Assembly: GCA_963978895.1 (NCBI GenBank)
Contig: OZ022244.1
Location: 6,105,766 to 6,169,765, forward strand
Source: Erpobdella octoculata
Taxonomy: Eukaryota; Annelida; Clitellata; Hirudinida; Erpobdellidae
Length of the DNA: 64,000 nt
Reading direction: 5' to 3'
The notes below the pieces were generated by a model. It was not told the origin of the DNA. It did not search any database and saw nothing but the letters and a program-made list of their open reading frames with translations. Each line of letters starts with the position of its first letter. Positions within the stretch are counted from its first letter, which is position 1. Shown here in pieces: positions 26,615 to 38,180 of this stretch. Made by a program: the position numbers and the translations under genes.

Positions 26615-29600
26615 ATGGCTGAAGAAAAGTTTTATTCACTCATGGCTACGTTTTTGGAGGAAGACCGACGCCGAGACGAAGAAAACCGACGCCGAGATGA
26701 AGAAAACCGCAAACGTGAGGAGGAGATGCGTACGCAAATTCTCGAAGACAATCGCAAACGCGAAGAGGTTTTTGCAAAACTCATTCGGTCGATGAAGTTT
26801 CAATCAAGTGGTCCAGTTTCAATGGTTAGAAACAAACCAGATTTGGTACCAGAGTTGATGAGACAAATTTCGGAATTCAGCCATGACCCCGAGTCCGGTA
26901 GGACATTCTCAAAGTGGATTGATCGTTTCGAAGCAGTTATGATCAGCCATGGTACCGAGTTATCCGACCCAGATAAAACGCAAGCACTCGTGTCGAAGTT
27001 GGACTTGCAATCGTACGGGAATTTCACCGACCACATCTTGCCGAAAACAACAAAAGATCTGACCTACGACGAAACCAAGGAAATTTTGGAGTCGCTGTTT
27101 GGGGACAAGGTCTCAGTTTTCAGGAGAAGGTTCGACATGTTCAGGTTGGTAATTGGTGATCTTGGGTACAGCAAGCTAGGTTCTACAGTAAATAGAATGA
27201 CGGCACTGGCTCAAGTCGAACAAATGTCAAAAGAACATTTTAAATGTCTTGTTTTTGTTTCGGCACTGCAAGGAGCTCGACATGCTGACATCCGAACAAG
27301 GTTGTTGAGGAAACTGGAGACTCAAGAGGAGTGCACGTTAGCTGACCTTGTTAAAGAATGCGAATTCGTAACGAGTTTGAAAATAGATTCGGACGTCATC
27401 GACAATGTACAAAATGTTAATGCAGTAAAACAAATGAACAGGAAGAAGCCTCGACCTGGGTTCCCTAGCAAGGATATCCCCCCATCTTCGACCAAAGGTA
27501 ATTGTTTCATCTGTGGTTCGCCAGAACATTTTAGAAAAGATTGTCCGAAAAATCAGCCAAAAGCTCAACAGAGAAAAAATAAAGCAATTAAGAAGATTGT
27601 TGGTAATGTGGTTGCCAATCGGAGGTACACTGAGGTTAATTGTGGTGACACTCAAGTTAGAATGCAGTTAGATTCTGGTGCCGACGTCACACTCATCAAC
27701 AAGGAAACATGGGAACAAATCGGTTCACCTGCCTTGGAGAGGTCAACGACGACACTGGGAGCTGCAAATGGAAGTCCGATTGAGGTCCTGGGACAATTTG
27801 ATGTAAAGTTCACCTGTGGAGGACATTCAGGTCACGGTCGCTGCTACGTGGCTGACAAAGTCGAGCAATTGTTAGGCATCGAATGGATGAACCAACTTCC
27901 TCCTCTCCAAAAAGCATTCAACGCCATCTGCTGCAAAATTGAGCAGAAGCCAAAGGAGGAAGGGGAACATCTTGCCAGCAGTTTGAGTGAATGTTTTCCA
28001 GATGTTTTCAAGGAAGAATTGGGAAAATGTCAAACAAAAGCTCAATTGTTCGTCAAGCAGGGAACACGTCCAATCTTCTGCCGACAGAGAAAGATTCCGT
28101 TTGCTCTAGAAGAAGCAGTTAACGTGGAGCTGGAGCGTTTGGTGCAGCAGGGAGTTCTGAAGAAGGTTGACTACAGCAACTGGGCCGCCCCGATTGTTGT
28201 AGTTGCCAAAAAAAATGGAGCAGTCAGGATATGTGCAGACTTCAAAACAGGACTCAACGATGCACTGGAAATGCACCGACACCCGCTACCTGTGCCCGAT
28301 GAAATCTTTGCTCGTCTGAACCAAGGCGCATGGTTCATTCAGATTGACTTCGCTGACGCATACTTGCAGATGGAAGTTGAAGATGACTCGAAGGAACTGG
28401 TCACAATTAATACACACAAAGGTTTGTTCCAGTACCAGCGATTGCCTTTTGGAGTCAAATGCGCACCTGGCATTTTTCAAGAAGCTATGGATCGAATGAT
28501 CACAGGACTGGAAGGTTGTGCAGCATAACTAGATGATGTCATAGTGACCGGATCTACGCTGGATGAACACAATCGAAATGTTAAAGCTTTGTTCAAGAAA
28601 ATCGCTGAGAGTGGATTTCGTGTACGAATGGAAAAGTGTTCATTTGCTAAAGAAGAAATCAAGTTTTTGGGGCACATTGTTTCAAGAGATGGCCGTCGAC
28701 CAGACCCCGAGAAAATTCAAGCGATTGTTGAAATGCCAGAGCCTAAGGATGCAAAGCAGTTAAAATCATTCTTAGGCATGATAAGCTATTATTCGTCTTT
28801 TGTACCAGAGATGCGATCAATGAGGGGCCCTTTGGACGATCTCGAAAGGAAGGACACATTTGAATGGACTGCAGAGCACCAGGAAGTTTTAGGAAAGTTA
28901 AAGAAGGTGCTGCAATCAGATCTGTTGTTGACGCACTACGACCCTGAACTGGACATTGTCGTTGCTGCGGACGCGTGTGAATATGGAATCGGAGCTGTGA
29001 TCTCCCATCGTTTTCCAAACGGCATGGAAAAAGCAATTGCACACGCCAGTAGAGCTCTCACAAAGGCTGAGAAGAACTACGGACAGATAGAGAAGGAAGC
29101 TCTTGCCTTGGTATTCGCAGTGAGAAAATTCCACCGCTATGTTTATGGCAGACGCTTCATGCTGCTGACAGATCACAAGCCCCTACTATCTATTTTTGGA
29201 TCAAAGGTTGGTGTATCTGCTCACTCAGCAAATCGACTACAACGATGGGAACTCGTCTTGCTTGCTTACGACTTCAACATCGAGTACAGACGATCTACCC
29301 ACTTTGGACAAGCCGATGCACTATCCCGTCTTATCACTTCAAGAAAACTGCAGGAAGATGATGACATCGTTATCGCAAAGATTGAAATGGATGTCAACGC
29401 AGTTCAGAGTGATGTTATCCGACACTTGCCTGTCACAAAGGAGGTAATTCGTAGGATGACCGAAGAAGACTCCGAGCTAAAGTTGGTTGTGGAAGCCGTC
29501 AAAACAGGACGATGGCCGAGATTTCAGTCAGGATCGCTCCTACACGCCTAAAACAGCCGTGCTACAAACATGTCTGTTTGTAATGGTGTACTCTTCATGG

Positions 29601-30763
29601 GATCTCGCGCAGTGATACCAGCAATATTGAAGAACCAAGTTCTAAAAATGCTGCACGAAGGACACCCAGGAGCAACCAGGATGAAGATGCTCGCTCGGAG
29701 GTATGTTTATTGGCAAGGTATCGACAGGGATATTGAAGACAGAGTAAGGCTTTGCAGCTCCTGTCAGATGGTTGCAAAGATGCCTGTCAAAAATGAATTG
29801 TCACCATGGCCGACACCAGATTGCGCATGGGAGAGGATCCATATAGATTATGCCGGTCCAATGGAAGGAATGATGTTCCTTGTGGTTGTGGATGCCTTCT
29901 CCAAGTGGCCTGAAATTGTCCAAATGAGGACATCGACGACAACTGCTACAATCAAAGAGTTGGGTAAAATTTTTTCACAGCATGGATACCCAAAGATGTT
30001 AGTGTCGGACAATGGAACACAATTTGCTTCAAAGGAGTTTGAGGAGTACTGCCAAAGTCATGGCATCAACCATGTAAGATCACCGCCATATCAGCCTCAC
30101 TGCAACGGACAAGCCGAACGTTTCGTTGATACGTTCAAGCGGGCTCTTAGAAAATTGCAGGGAGAGGGTGCGACGGCTGACGTGCTGCAAAAGTTCTTGC
30201 TGACGTATAGGACAACACCTCTACCATCATCAGAAGAACTGAAAACACCTGCAGAGCTACTCCTAGGCAGACAATTACGAATTCCTTTGACAGACCTCCA
30301 ACTGAATAAATTCAATCATCAAGATGAAAAGATCGAGAAACCCGGTTCTTGTAAAAGAGAGTTTACAGAACAAGATGCTGTCTATGTGCGGACATACGAC
30401 AATCCGAATCAGCCAGAATGGACTCCCGGTAGAATCGTCCGACGTTTGGGAAAATCTGTTTATGACGTTGAAGTTGGAAGAAGAGTGATGCGGCGACACT
30501 GCAATCAGTTGCGAAAACGGGTATCAGAAGAAGCTCTAGTGGTTATATCTGATGTTTTCGACATCCCTCTTCTCCCACCAATCAAGTCATCCCTGAAGAA
30601 GACCGATTCTTCTAACAGTGCCATGTCGGTTGATGTTTCAGTTAACGAGGACAATCGTCAAATCATCTCGACAGACCAGGTTCCAAAGGTGAGGCCTAAA
30701 AGAACACGTCGACCTCCTCGAAGATTGGAAATGAATGCTTCCAAGAAAACTTATCTTGTTTAG
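26615..30763 (+). pseudogene. Gypsy-A gag-pol, one frame with two nonsense codons
   Basis: A single frame of 1,383 codons. Gag starts MAEEKFYSLMATFLEED with an Arg/Glu coiled coil; the nucleocapsid knuckle is CFICGSPEHFRKDC; protease is LDSGADVTLI; RT shows VRICADFKTGLND and FADAYLQMEVE; RNase H shows VVAADACEYGIGAVISHRF; the integrase has an HHCC finger and HIDYAGP, VSDNGTQF and CNGQAERF. Two in-frame TAA codons break it: at 28526-28528, exactly where the Tyr of the catalytic YLDD box should be, and at 29549-29551 between RNase H and integrase. Everything else stays in one frame, so the copy is young but dead. Confidence 0.9.
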
Positions 30764-30773
30764 GAGGGGGAGG

Positions 30774-30996
30774 TGTTATGGAGACATTTAATTGTATTAA
30801 TTATATATTTTTATAATTGACAGTTAATATAATTATCTACGGTTGTGGATATTAATATCTTTATTTTCCTTCCATTAACGTCCTTCTTTTTGAGTTTCTC
30901 TCTCTCGTTGTTGATGGCTGAGCGCTGTATCGTTTTTATGGTTAAATAAACTATATTCAAAATATAACTAACGTCGTTGTTTATCGGGTCATAACA
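30774..30996 (+). repeat. 3' LTR of Gypsy-A
   Basis: Same ends as the 5' LTR. The differences from it include small length changes in T and CT runs. Confidence 0.85.
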
Positions 30997-32410
30997 ATGA
31001 CAGAATAGTTTTCTAACAGTTCTTTAAAATCAGGAAGTTGTTTTATCCATGGCATTCCCATGAGGTCGTTTGAATCTGTGACGTAAACAGTACCCCGACA
31101 ATGGTACTTTTGACTTGACTTATTTGCAACGGTAAATTTTGTCTCAAACACTCTTTCGGTCTTCACGGGTTGACCATTTGCTGCGCTTAGATTTGCCGTC
31201 GCTGTGGTAAGATTGGGGCAACCGATGGCTATCCATGTTGGACGAGAGATGAGAGTCACTTCGGCTCCTGTATCTAACCAAAGTTGAATCGGTCTACCGT
31301 TGATGATGACTTCAATGTACTGTTTGATTTCATTTCCGTTGTCTACTCGGTTAATGAATCGGTCTTGTCTAGAAGCACTCTTTTCTCTGTGTGTAAAAGA
31401 ATTTTGTCTCCAGTTTGGATGATCCCGTGATACAAATTTTCGTGATTTGCGAAAATCTGGAGAACTCGTCGGTCTAACGTTAGGACACTCTCGTTTCCAA
31501 TGTGGTCCGCCACAAATGGGACATGGTGTTTTTGGCTCTGCTTGATGTCGTGGTGACAATGGCTTTCGGTGAGGTGAGCTGTATCTGTTAATGGCCTGAA
31601 TTTCTACATCCGGTCTTTCGATTGTTTTAGTATCATCCAGTGTAGTTTTAAGTCGTTCAGACTCTGCTATTAATTCAATGACTGTAATAGGCTTTTCGCT
31701 ATTTTCGCTATCCAACATGCGTAACAGCCTGGAACGTATCTCGACATATTCTTTTGCCTGAAGTCCTGCTACATATTGAACACACTTATGTGTCTCATCT
31801 GACATTCCTCGAAGCTCTGCTGCCTCCGCAGCAGCAATGATCTTATTTCCATAAGTGCTAAAATCACTCCCTGATGTACACATTATTCGACTAAAGTCAA
31901 ACCTTCGTCGAAAGAGACTTTTCTTAGGACCAAATAGTTGTTCAAGGGTTGTGATGGTTTCTTACCAACCAATGTCGCTGGGAAGCCGTGGAGAAATTCT
32001 GGTAGAAAAAACTGCATATGTGTGGTTGTCCAATAAAGTTCAAAGAAGTTCAGTCCTTGACTCTTCTGGAAGATGTTTTTCGTGACCTTTGACAGTGTCT
32101 TCAAAACGTCTAAGCCACAGACTGAAAAATTGTCCTTCCTCTGGTTTGTAAGAAAACTTCACTCTCTGACGTAGTCGATCAAAAAGTGTTTCTTTTGACT
32201 CTGTCTTTTTTCTTTTTGGGACTCTATAAATTCTAACAGTTTTCTCTGTGTCTCTGCATTTTCTTTCCTCAGCTCATTTTCTTTCTCTGAATTTTCTTTC
32301 ATTAGCTTTAGGAATCTTTCTTCGCTCTTTTCCATCCGCATCTGAAAAAGTTCGAATATCTTTTGAATATCTGCCATTGCGTGATTTTATTCCTATCCTT
32401 CGTCGTCAAT

Positions 32411-32715
<305 letters not shown>

Positions 32716-34246
32716 GAAGCTGAAACTTTTGTGCACAGTCCTAGTTCCTGTCGGAACACATCAGCGTATTTGTGTTTTAATTTGTTTGTAATGGCTGTGC
32801 GTTCCACGTCTGTGTTGAAGCCCCGTATTTCCATGACAGAATAGTTTTCTAACAGTTCTTTAAAATCAGGAAGTTGTTTTATCCATGGCATTCCCATGAG
32901 GTCGTTTGAATCTGTGACGTAAACAGTACCCCGACCATGGTACTTTTGACCTGACTTATTTGCAACGGTAAATTTTGTCTCAAACATTCCTTCGGTCTTA
33001 ACGGGTTGACCATTTGCTGCGCTTAGATTTGCCGTTGCTGTGGTAAGATTGGGGCGACCGATGGCTATCCATGTTGGACGATATATGAGAGTCACTTCGG
33101 CTCCTGTATGTAACCGAAGTTGAATCGGTCTATCGTTGATGATGACTTCAATGTACTGTTTGATTTCATTTCCGTTGTCTACTCGGTTAATGAATCGGTC
33201 TTGTCTAGAAGCACTCTTTTCTCTGTGTGTAAAAGAATTTTGTCTCCAGTTTGGATGATCCCGTGATACAAATTTTCGTGATTTGCGAAAATCTGGAGAA
33301 CTCGTCGGTCTAACGTTAGGACACTCTCGTTTCCAATGTGGTCCGCCACAAATGGGACATGGTGTTTTTGGCTCTGCTTGATGTCGTGGTGACAATGGCT
33401 TTCGGTGAGGTGAGCTGTATCTGTTAATGGCCTGAATTTCTACATCCGGTCTTTCGATTGTTTTAGTATCATCCAGTGTAGTTTTAAGTCGTTCAGACTC
33501 TGCTATTAATTCAATGACTGTAATAGGCTTTTCGCTATTTTCGCTATCCAACATGCGTAACAGCCTGGAACGTATCTCGACATGTTCTTTTGCCTGAAGT
33601 CCTGCTACATATTGAACACACTTATGTGTCTCATCTGACATTCCTCGAAGCTCTGCTGCCTCCGAAGCAGCAATGATCTTATTTCCATAAGTGCTAAAAT
33701 CACTCCCTGATGTACACATTATTCGACTAAAGTCAAACCTTCGTCGAAAGAGACTTTTCTTAGGACCAAATAGTTGTTCAAGGGTTGTGATGGTTTCTTA
33801 CCAACCAATGTCGCTGGGAAGCCGTGGAGAAATTCTGGTAGAAAAAACTGCATAAGTGTGGTTGTCCAATAAAGTTCAAAAAAGTTCAGTCCTTGACTCT
33901 TCTGGAAGATGTTTTTCGTGACCTTTGACAGTGTCTTCAAAACGTCTAAGCCACAGACTGAAAAATTGTCCTTCCTCTGGTTCGTAAGAAAACTTCACTC
34001 TCTGACGTAGTCGATCAAAAAGTGTTTCTTTTGACTCTGTCTTTTTTCTTTTTGGGACTCTATAAATTCTAACAGTTTTCTCTGTGTCTCTGCATTTTCT
34101 TTTCTCAGCTCATTTTCTTTCTCTGAATTTTCTTTCATTAGCTTTAGGAATCTTTCTTCGCTCTTTTCCATCCGCATCTGAAAAAGTTCGAATATCTTTT
34201 GAATATCTGCCATTGCGTGATTTTATTCCTATCCTTCGTCGTCAAT
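32716..34246 (-). pseudogene. Gypsy-B gag-protease, block b (chimeric)
   Basis: It carries the same start and frameshift as block c (72-residue frame at 33995-34213), the knuckle [13 protein letters not shown], and a protease reading [10 protein letters not shown], where the catalytic Asp is His, as in block a. The polyprotein frame runs straight into the LTR below 32716 (KVSASV then Tyr-Ile repeats), so the block stops inside pol. It has no RT. Confidence 0.75.
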
Positions 34247-34509
<263 letters not shown>

Positions 34510-34546
34510 GAAGCTGAAACTTTTGTGCACAGTCCGAGTTCCTGTC

Positions 34547-34734
34547 TTTTTTTTTTTTTTTTTTTTTTTTTATGATAGTTTATAGTCCTTTACACCAAGT
34601 GTTTTAAGACTGAATTGGCTGTATATAGGAAGCACATAAGTACTTCCTGTCGTGGATCAAAGTTTGATCCTTTTAACTGTCCCTCCTCCTTTATCCAGGT
34701 TTGGGACTGGCTCGCAATTGGCGAGGCGGAGTTT
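34547..34734 (-). mobile_element. Short poly(A) retroposon (SINE-like or RTE 3' end)
   Basis: About 188 bases with a 27-base poly(T) on the plus strand (34546-34572), so it is read on the minus strand. AGTTCCTGTC flanks it on both sides (34537-34546 and 34735-34744), a 10-bp target duplication inside Gypsy-B gag. The body has GCCAGTCCCAAACCTGGATAA and AAGGAGGAGG, a segment known from RTE-type 3' ends. Diverged relatives may lie at 41620-41760 and 60460-60555. No RNA-polymerase III promoter is evident. Confidence 0.75.
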
Positions 34735-36242
34735 AGTTCCTGTCGGAACACATCAGCGTATTTGTGTTTTAATTTGTTTGTAATGGCTGTGCGTTCCACG
34801 TCTGTGTTGAAGCCCCGTATTTCCATGACAGAATAGTTTTCTAACAGTTCTTTAAAATCAGGAAGTTGTTTTATCCATGGCATTCCCATGAGGTCGTTTG
34901 AATCTGTGACGTAAACAGTACCCCGACCATGGTACTTTTGACCTGACTTATTTGCAACGGTAAATTTTGTCTCAAACATTCCTTCGGTCTTAACGGGTTG
35001 ACCATTTGCTGCGCTTAGATTTGCCGTTGCTGTGGTAAGATTGGGGCGACCGATGGCTATCCATGTTGGACGATATATGAGAGTCACTTCGGCTCCTGTA
35101 TGTAACCGAAGTTGAATCGGTCTATCGTTGATGATGACTTCAATGTACTGTTTGATTTCATTTCCGTTGTCTACTCGGTTAATGAATCGGTCTTGTCTAG
35201 AAGCACTCTTTTCTCTGTGTGTAAAAGAATTTTGTCTCCAGTTTGGATGATCCCGTGATACAAATTTTCGTGATTTGCGAAAATCTGGAGAACTCGTCGG
35301 TCTAACGTTAGGACACTCTCGTTTCCAATGTGGTCCGCCACAAATGGGACATGGTGTTTTTGGCTCTGCTTGATGTCGTGGTGACAATGGCTTTCGGTGA
35401 GGTGAGTTGTATCTGTTAATGGCCTGAATTTCTACATCCGGTCTTTCGATTGTTTTAGTATCATCCAGTGTAGTCTTAAGTCGTTCAGACTCTGCTATTA
35501 ATTCAATGACTGTAATAGGTTTTTCGCTATTTTCGCTATCCAACATGCGTAACAGCCTGGAACGTATCTCGACATGTTCTTTTGCCTGAAGTCCTGCTAC
35601 ATATTGAACACACTTATGTGTCTCATCTGACATTCCTCGAAGCTCTGCTGCCTCCGCAGCAGCAATGATCTTATTTCCATAAGTGCTAAAATCACTCCCT
35701 GATGTATAAATTATTCGACTAAAGTCAAACCTTCGTCGAAAGAGACTTTTCTTAGGGCCAAATAGTTGTTCAAGGTTTGTGATGGTTTCTTCCCAACCAA
35801 TGTCGCTGGGAAGCCGTGGAGAAATTCTGGTAGAAAAAACTGCATATGTGTGGTTGTCCAATAAAATTCGAAGAAGTTCAGTCCTTGACTCTTCTGGAAG
35901 ATGTCTTTCGTGACCTTTGACAGTGTCTTCAAAACGTCTGAGCCACAGACTGAAAAATCGTCCTTCCTCTGGTTCGTAAGAAAACTTCTCCACTCTCTGA
36001 CGTAGTCGATCAAAAAGTGTTTCTTTTGACTCTGTCTTTTTTTCTTTTTGGGACTCTATAAATTCTAACAGTTTTCTCTGTGTCTCTGCATTTTCTTTCC
36101 TCAGCTCATTTTCTTTCTCTGAATTTTCTTTGATTAGCTTTAGGAATCTTTCTTCGCTCTTTTCCATCTGCATCTTGTGTCTCTCTTCGCTTTTTTCCAT
36201 CTGCGTCTGAAAAAGTTCAATTATCTTTTGAATATCGGCCAT
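34590..36242 (-). CDS. Gypsy-B gag-protease, block a (open frame)
   Basis: 550 codons without a stop. Gag: coiled coil (MEKSEERHKMQMEKSEER, with one extra repeat compared with blocks b and c), a capsid-like region (FSLWLRRFEDTVKGH), knuckle [13 protein letters not shown] near 310, protease near 400 with [15 protein letters not shown]. The Asp of the D-T/S-G motif is His, so the protease should be inactive. The last ~50 codons after DVFRQEL come from the inserted retroposon. Reverse transcriptase is absent. It may still be translated as a gag-only protein. Confidence 0.75.
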   Translation of the reverse strand: MADIQKIIELFQTQMEKSEERHKMQMEKSEERFLKLIKENSEKENELRKENAETQRKLLEFIESQKEKKTESKETLFDRLRQRVEKFSYEPEEGRFFSLWLRRFEDTVKGHERHLPEESRTELLRILLDNHTYAVFSTRISPRLPSDIGWEETITNLEQLFGPKKSLFRRRFDFSRIIYTSGSDFSTYGNKIIAAAEAAELRGMSDETHKCVQYVAGLQAKEHVEIRSRLLRMLDSENSEKPITVIELIAESERLKTTLDDTKTIERPDVEIQAINRYNSPHRKPLSPRHQAEPKTPCPICGGPHWKRECPNVRPTSSPDFRKSRKFVSRDHPNWRQNSFTHREKSASRQDRFINRVDNGNEIKQYIEVIINDRPIQLRLHTGAEVTLIYRPTWIAIGRPNLTTATANLSAANGQPVKTEGMFETKFTVANKSGQKYHGRGTVYVTDSNDLMGMPWIKQLPDFKELLENYSVMEIRGFNTDVERTAITNKLKHKYADVFRQELNSASPIASQSQTWIKEEGQLKGSNFDPRQEVLMCFLYTANSVLKHLV

Positions 36243-36275
36243 TGCGTGATTTTATTCCTATCCTTCGTCGCCAAT

Positions 36276-36536
<261 letters not shown>

Positions 36537-36623
36537 ATCTAGATCTCACGAACCGACTAACTCTACTTGACACCTAACTGCCTTCTATTTGAGAGGAAAT
36601 AAATAAACAAACTTTTATTTCAA

Positions 36624-37056
36624 ACTAGCTTGGTACCCGGCGTTGTGTCTCTCGCTCCCGTTACTTTTCCCGCTTGCTCTCCCGCTCTCGGTCGCTTTCC
36701 CGCTCCCGGTTGCTTTCCTGATCCCGATCGCTTTCCCGTTCCCTGCCGTTTTCTCACTCTCGTTCGCTTTCCCGATCCCGGACGCTTGCCCGCTCTTGGT
36801 CGGTTTACCTTTCCCGCTCTCAGTTACGTTTTTGTTCCGTCTTGTTTTCCCGTTCCAGTTTCCGCTCATTTTCTAATTCCAGTTTCGCTCGCTCTCCGCT
36901 TTCGCTCTGCTCATTTTGTGACCGATTTCAATTTTTTTTTCACTAAAACTTTCCTCCATTAACTCCCAAGCTTGTGTGAAAATTGCATTACGATCGGATG
37001 AATGGTGCAGCAATGCATAAAGGACTTACACACACATAATCTAATTTATATATATA
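36624..37056 (-). mobile_element. Helitron-like element, diverged copy
   Basis: CTAG at 36624-36627 followed by TACCCGGCGTT, minisatellite-like CGGTCGCTTTCCCGCTCC units and GCATTACGATCGGATGAATG. The right end merges into the next copy at CTAATTTATATATATA. The hairpin is incomplete (the CCCGGGG half is missing), and no protein is encoded. Confidence 0.5.
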
Positions 37057-38180
37057 CTAGCGGGGTTACCCGGCGTTGCCCGGGGTTTTTAGAGGTTTTT
37101 CTAATGTTTGTCTCTCTCGCTCCCGTTTCCTTCTCCACTTTCCCGTTTTCATCGCGTTCCCGGTCGCTTTTCCGCTCTCGGTCGTTTTCCAGCTTCCGGT
37201 CGCATTTCCCGCTCAGAAGTTTTGTTATCGATTTTCACTCTTGCTCGCGTTTCCTTCCAAGCTTGCTCTCCCGATTCCAGTCGCTTTCCGCGTTCCCGGT
37301 CGCTTTCCGCGTTCCCGGTCGCTTTCCCGTTCCCGGTCGCTTTCCCGTTCCCGGTCGCTTTCCCGTTCCCGGTCGCTTTCCCGTTCCCGGTCGCTTTCCC
37401 GTTCCCGGTCGCTTTCCCGTTACCGCTCACGCTTGCTCTCCCGTTCCGGTCATGCTTGCTCTCCCATTCCCGGTCACGGTTGCTCTCCCGTTCCCGTTCC
37501 CGTTCACGCTCATTTTCTCTTTTCCATTTTTTCATAACTTCTGTTAGCCTATAAAACGTAAAATAGATTTGCTAAGACTATATATATATATATATGAATG
37601 TTTGTGGGTTAGTTTGTCTATTATAGAAACGGGAAAGCGACCCGGAACGGACAGCGAGCGGGAACGAAAAAGCAAGCGTGAACGGGAATGGGAGAGCAAA
37701 CGTGAGCAGGAACGGGACAGCGACCGGGAACGGGAAAACGTCCGGGAGCGGGAAAGCGACCGGGAGCGGGAAAGCGACCGGCAGCGGGAAAGCGACCGGC
37801 AGCGGGAAAACGACCGAAAACGGGAAAGCGAACAGGAGTGGGAAAGCAGGTGGGAAAGGAAACGGGAGAGAAAGAGACAAACATTAGAAAAACCTCTAAA
37901 AAACCCGGGCAACGCCGGGTATCTCAGCTAGTACATACATAAACACACACACAGACACACATACATGCACATACACATACATACATACACACATACATAC
38001 GCACATACATATATATATAGTTCCCGCTCGCTCACCCGCTTCGCTCCGCTCATTTTGATACTGATTTCAAAATTGTTTTCTCTATATTTGATTCCCCTTG
38101 ACTCTCAAGGTTGTGTGAAAATTTCATTACGATCGGATGAATGGTGTAGCAATGCATGAATAACATACCTATATACATAC

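Larger units (their letters stand above)
26374..30996 (+). mobile_element. Ty3/gypsy retrotransposon Gypsy-A, full length
   Basis: 5' LTR 26374-26593 and 3' LTR 30774-30996, about 220 bases each, TGTTATGG to ATAACA, differing at roughly nine sites. Target duplication ATGAC lies at 26369-26373 and 30997-31001. The primer site TTTTGGCGACGACG follows the 5' LTR, and the polypurine tract AGGAGGGGGAGG precedes the 3' LTR. It is inserted in Gypsy-B gag: the sequence on its left (GTATTTCCATGAC) and right (ATGACAGAATAG) is continuous in the Gypsy-B copies at 32830 and 34820. Confidence 0.9.
26275..32395 (-). pseudogene. Gypsy-B gag-protease, block c (split by Gypsy-A)
   Basis: Minus strand: gag start MADIQKIFELFQMRMEK at 32377, a frameshift after FIESQKEK, then the capsid-like part and knuckle [13 protein letters not shown], and protease [10 protein letters not shown] with its catalytic Asp (31270s). 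The frame continues to 30997, is cut by Gypsy-A, and resumes at 26373-26275 before the CR1-like element. This is the block joined to the pol gene of 17863-20752. Confidence 0.75.
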
